Assembly (NCBI GenBank): GCA_019116405.1
Contig: DXBS01000039.1
Span: 1 to 22,943, forward strand
Source: Candidatus Gallimonas intestinigallinarum
GTDB taxonomy: Bacteria > Bacillota_A > Clostridia > Christensenellales > Borkfalkiaceae
Length of the DNA: 22,943 nt
Direction: 5' to 3'
Positions within the stretch are counted from its first letter, which is position 1, and every line of letters begins with the position of its first letter. Below the pieces are notes generated by a model. The model was not told where the DNA came from. It saw only the letters and a program-made list of their open reading frames with translations, and did not search any database. The position numbers were made by a program, and so were the translations under genes. Positions 20,557 to 22,943 of this stretch are shown here, in pieces.

Positions 20557-22943
20557 ATGAAAACACAGCGTACGCAGCAGGAAAACGGACTTTCCGAATT
20601 ACAGGGAAGCGACATTCCCAAGGCGGTACGAAAGAAGAACGGGCTTCGTCTCAAGGCGAAGCATCACCGCCGCCTCGTCAAGGGGCTTGCAGGCGTTGCC
20701 GCCTGCGCCGTCCTGGTGGGCGGCACGTTCGCGGTCAACGCGCTCTTTTTCAACAAGGCGGCGCCCAATACGGTGGAGGAGGGGTTCGTCACCGTTTCGT
20801 ATGAGCTTCCGACGGACGGCTCCACGCCCGATATGCACAGCGCGCTGGAGAATATCGGCTACATGAACACTCGCTTCCGTGCGCAGACCAACTACTATTC
20901 GGAGATGAGCGGCACGGTCGATACGATGCTCACCCAGCAGGTCAACACCTGGAAACAGTATCATGACGGCGTGCTCGTTCAGACGGACATCACCCGTTCG
21001 AGCATGGTCAATTCCGCGCGCCAGTTCTGCTATGTCGGCGACCGCGTCATCTGGCGGGACGCGGCGGGCGGACCTTCCACCTATAACGGGCTGGATACCG
21101 AATGGCAGACGGGGGATCCTGCCGGCAATATGACCATCGATGACTTCAAGGCATCGCGCGGACTTCCCGGCACGGAGTTCTCCGTGTATGTCATCAATGA
21201 GGATACGCTCCTGGGCGCGGAGGAAGTCGTCAGCAACGGCGACGGCACCTATTCGCAGACCTACTATCTCGACCCCGCGACCGACAAGGCGCCCGCCTAC
21301 TATGTCAACCAGATGATGACGACGGGCGGACTCACGGGGCTGCCCACCTTTGAGTATATCACCGTCACCTATACCTTTGATTCCACCTGGCAGGTGCTCG
21401 CCTCGGATATCGACGAGAGCTATACCGCCACGATGGGCATCTCCGTCGGCTGCCGCGCGACCTATCATACGGCATACGAGTACGGCACCGAGAAGGCGGA
21501 ATCGACCGTCTATGAGGACTACTATTCAGAGTATGCCTCCAAGCCAGCGACGGGCGCGGAGGAGGAAAGCCCGGTGACAGCAGCGGGCTGCCTTTCGTCG
21601 GCATTTGCACCCGTCTTGCAGGGACCTGCCACCTTCCGCCTCGGGCTGACGCTCGACGACAAAGCGGTCGAGGGGCTTGTCTATGTCAATGCGGCAGATC
21701 TTTCCGCCATGGAACTGCGCGCGCAGATCGGGACGCTGTATGTCGCCTATGCGGGCGGGGACGTCTATCTTCGCATCGGCGACAATTTCCGTGGTTCGCT
21801 CGATCCCATGCAGTTTGCGACACTGTTTACGGCAATGACGGGCGAGGGGGATGGCAGCGCGCTGGATACCGATGCGCTCTTAGAGCAGCTGGGCGGCGGT
21901 ACGTTCACCGTCGCGCAGGATAATAGAAGCGCAGCGCTTTCCTCTGTGCTCACGATCTCGGGCATGGAACTTCCCGTCGATTTTGCCTTTGATATCGCAG
22001 AGGACGGCAAGACTGTCTCTCTGGACAGCGTCACGACGCAGCTGACGCTTGCGGGCATGCAGGTGGGCGCAGAACTTTCCTATTCGTCCGCGTCCGTTCC
22101 CGAAGTGGGAGATCCTGCCACCTATTCCGACCTCACAGGCATGGTTCTCAAGCTTGCGGACCTTGTCACGGGCGACGCGATGGACGTCGATCTTGCTTAT
22201 ACTCTTCCGACGGAGATCGGAGACATTGCACTGCGCGGAAATGTCGCGCTGGATTTTGCCTCCCTCTCCGTGCGCGGCTCGCTCGATCTTGCCTTCAACG
22301 GCGCGCAAAAGACGCTTGATTTCGCCTATCAGAGCGATGCGTCCGTCGTCTATCTTGCCATGGACGGCGTGAAGGTGCGCGTCGCCGTCAGCGATGTGAT
22401 GGAAATCGTCACCGATCTCCTCGGCGCATCGCTCGCCATGCCGGAGGCTTCCGTCGACGCGGCGTCGCTCATCGATGCACTTCTCTCGCTCGACCTTGCA
22501 TCTATGGTCTCCACCTCGGAGGAGGGGATCACGGTCGCGGCAGGGCAGCTTCTGGCGGCGCTGGGCGTCTCGCTCGATCTCGGCGACGTGACGATCGGCG
22601 AAACGGAGAACGGGGTTTGCGTCTCCGCAATGGGTGCGGACATTGCACTTGCACCCGGTGAGGCGTTCACGGTCACGGCAGGGGACTACGCGGACTATGT
22701 GGACGTCGGCCCCTGGCTGGAGGCGGTCGCATCGCTTGCTACCGCTCAGGCCCTGGAAGCAGATGTCGCATACGAGACGGAAGAGCTCGCCGTCAACGGC
22801 ACGCTTCAACTGGATTTTGCGACGCTGTCCGTCAAGGGCGAGGTTTCCGTCACCTGGAACAACATTACAAAACAAATCACGTTTGCCTATACACAGGCAA
22901 GCGGCGAACATATTGTCTATCTTGCAGTGGACGGCATCAAAGT
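20557..22943 (+). CDS. Large membrane-anchored extracellular repeat protein, unknown function (partial)
   Basis: The frame is open from ATG 20557 to the window edge, giving 795 codons without a stop. A GGAG site (20546-20549) lies 7 nt before the ATG. A basic N-terminus (KKNGLRLKAKHHRRLVK) leads into one hydrophobic helix (about residues 42-65, GLAGVAACAVLVGGTFAVNALFF), so the long C-terminal part is predicted outside the membrane. The exterior is rich in Asp, Gly, Ser, Thr and Tyr with alternating beta-like strands. Two copies of a unit are visible about 191 residues apart: DVDLAYTLPTEIGDIALRG...LDFASLSVRGSLD (from about 543) and EADVAYETEELAVNG...LDFATLSVKGEVS (from about 734). Both continue to a VYLAMDGVKV / VYLAVDGIKV strand. 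A weaker match lies near residues 385-415. I do not recognise a family. Confidence 0.8.
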   Translation, partial: MKTQRTQQENGLSELQGSDIPKAVRKKNGLRLKAKHHRRLVKGLAGVAACAVLVGGTFAVNALFFNKAAPNTVEEGFVTVSYELPTDGSTPDMHSALENIGYMNTRFRAQTNYYSEMSGTVDTMLTQQVNTWKQYHDGVLVQTDITRSSMVNSARQFCYVGDRVIWRDAAGGPSTYNGLDTEWQTGDPAGNMTIDDFKASRGLPGTEFSVYVINEDTLLGAEEVVSNGDGTYSQTYYLDPATDKAPAYYVNQMMTTGGLTGLPTFEYITVTYTFDSTWQVLASDIDESYTATMGISVGCRATYHTAYEYGTEKAESTVYEDYYSEYASKPATGAEEESPVTAAGCLSSAFAPVLQGPATFRLGLTLDDKAVEGLVYVNAADLSAMELRAQIGTLYVAYAGGDVYLRIGDNFRGSLDPMQFATLFTAMTGEGDGSALDTDALLEQLGGGTFTVAQDNRSAALSSVLTISGMELPVDFAFDIAEDGKTVSLDSVTTQLTLAGMQVGAELSYSSASVPEVGDPATYSDLTGMVLKLADLVTGDAMDVDLAYTLPTEIGDIALRGNVALDFASLSVRGSLDLAFNGAQKTLDFAYQSDASVVYLAMDGVKVRVAVSDVMEIVTDLLGASLAMPEASVDAASLIDALLSLDLASMVSTSEEGITVAAGQLLAALGVSLDLGDVTIGETENGVCVSAMGADIALAPGEAFTVTAGDYADYVDVGPWLEAVASLATAQALEADVAYETEELAVNGTLQLDFATLSVKGEVSVTWNNITKQITFAYTQASGEHIVYLAVDGIK

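Noticed and set aside
21880..22911. 343-codon minus-strand open frame at the right edge
   Set aside because: It is opposite the repeat-protein frame, which is open for 795 codons and has a promoter, a ribosome site and internal protein repeats.
1..22943. CRISPR arrays, insertion sequences, prophage or integrative element boundaries
   Set aside because: No regularly spaced repeats, transposase, integrase or terminal inverted repeats were seen. The tRNA cluster shows no duplicated tRNA end that would mark an attachment site.

Overview
The window looks like part of the chromosome of an anaerobic, endospore-forming member of Clostridia (Bacillota). It carries the spoIIAA-spoIIAB-sigF operon, spoIVA behind a sigma-E-type promoter, a B. 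subtilis-like tRNA order (Met-Asp-Phe-Thr-Tyr), strong AGGAGG ribosome binding sites, and a TM1266-type regulator of the kind found with iron-only hydrogenase maturation systems. Coding DNA is GC-rich (roughly 60% by eye), which would suit a high-GC gut clostridial lineage such as Christensenellales relatives. That narrower placement is only a guess. I see no insertion sequences, phage genes or CRISPR arrays.

Layout. 1-93: the start of a leftward gene and its promoter. 220-836: a leftward five-tRNA operon with a near-consensus promoter and a terminator. 995-2494: the spoIIA operon (anti-anti-sigma factor, anti-sigma factor, sigma F) ending in a clean terminator. 2562-10017: a histidine operon, hisZ-G-D-B-H-A-F-IE, tightly overlapped and followed by a DRE-TIM aldolase-like gene. 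hisC and a histidinol-phosphate phosphatase are absent here. 10064-14043: a two-gene heterodimeric ABC exporter with one degenerate and one consensus ATP site, ending in a bidirectional terminator. 14054-14739: a leftward HAD phosphatase whose promoter places +1 on the start codon. 14818-16394: spoIVA. 16449-17412: a membrane-anchored protein with a Pro/Glu-rich linker and a C-terminal domain resembling ribosomal protein uL15. 17398-20391: a structured leader or small RNA with its own terminator, then a TM1266-like regulator and a complete ABC importer (lipoprotein, permease, ATPase). 20472-end: a large, probably surface-exposed repeat protein running off the window.

How the genes fit together. 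SpoIIAA, SpoIIAB and sigma F form the forespore partner-switch. SpoIVA acts in the mother cell and is placed under sigma E by a recognisable promoter, so both sporulation compartments are represented. HisZ and the short HisG form the two-part first enzyme of histidine synthesis, and the genes after them cover most of the pathway. The best candidates for something little described are the membrane-tethered uL15-like protein, the structured leader ahead of the TM1266-ABC importer operon, the leaderless phosphatase with a palindrome filling its promoter spacer, and the repeat protein at the right edge.
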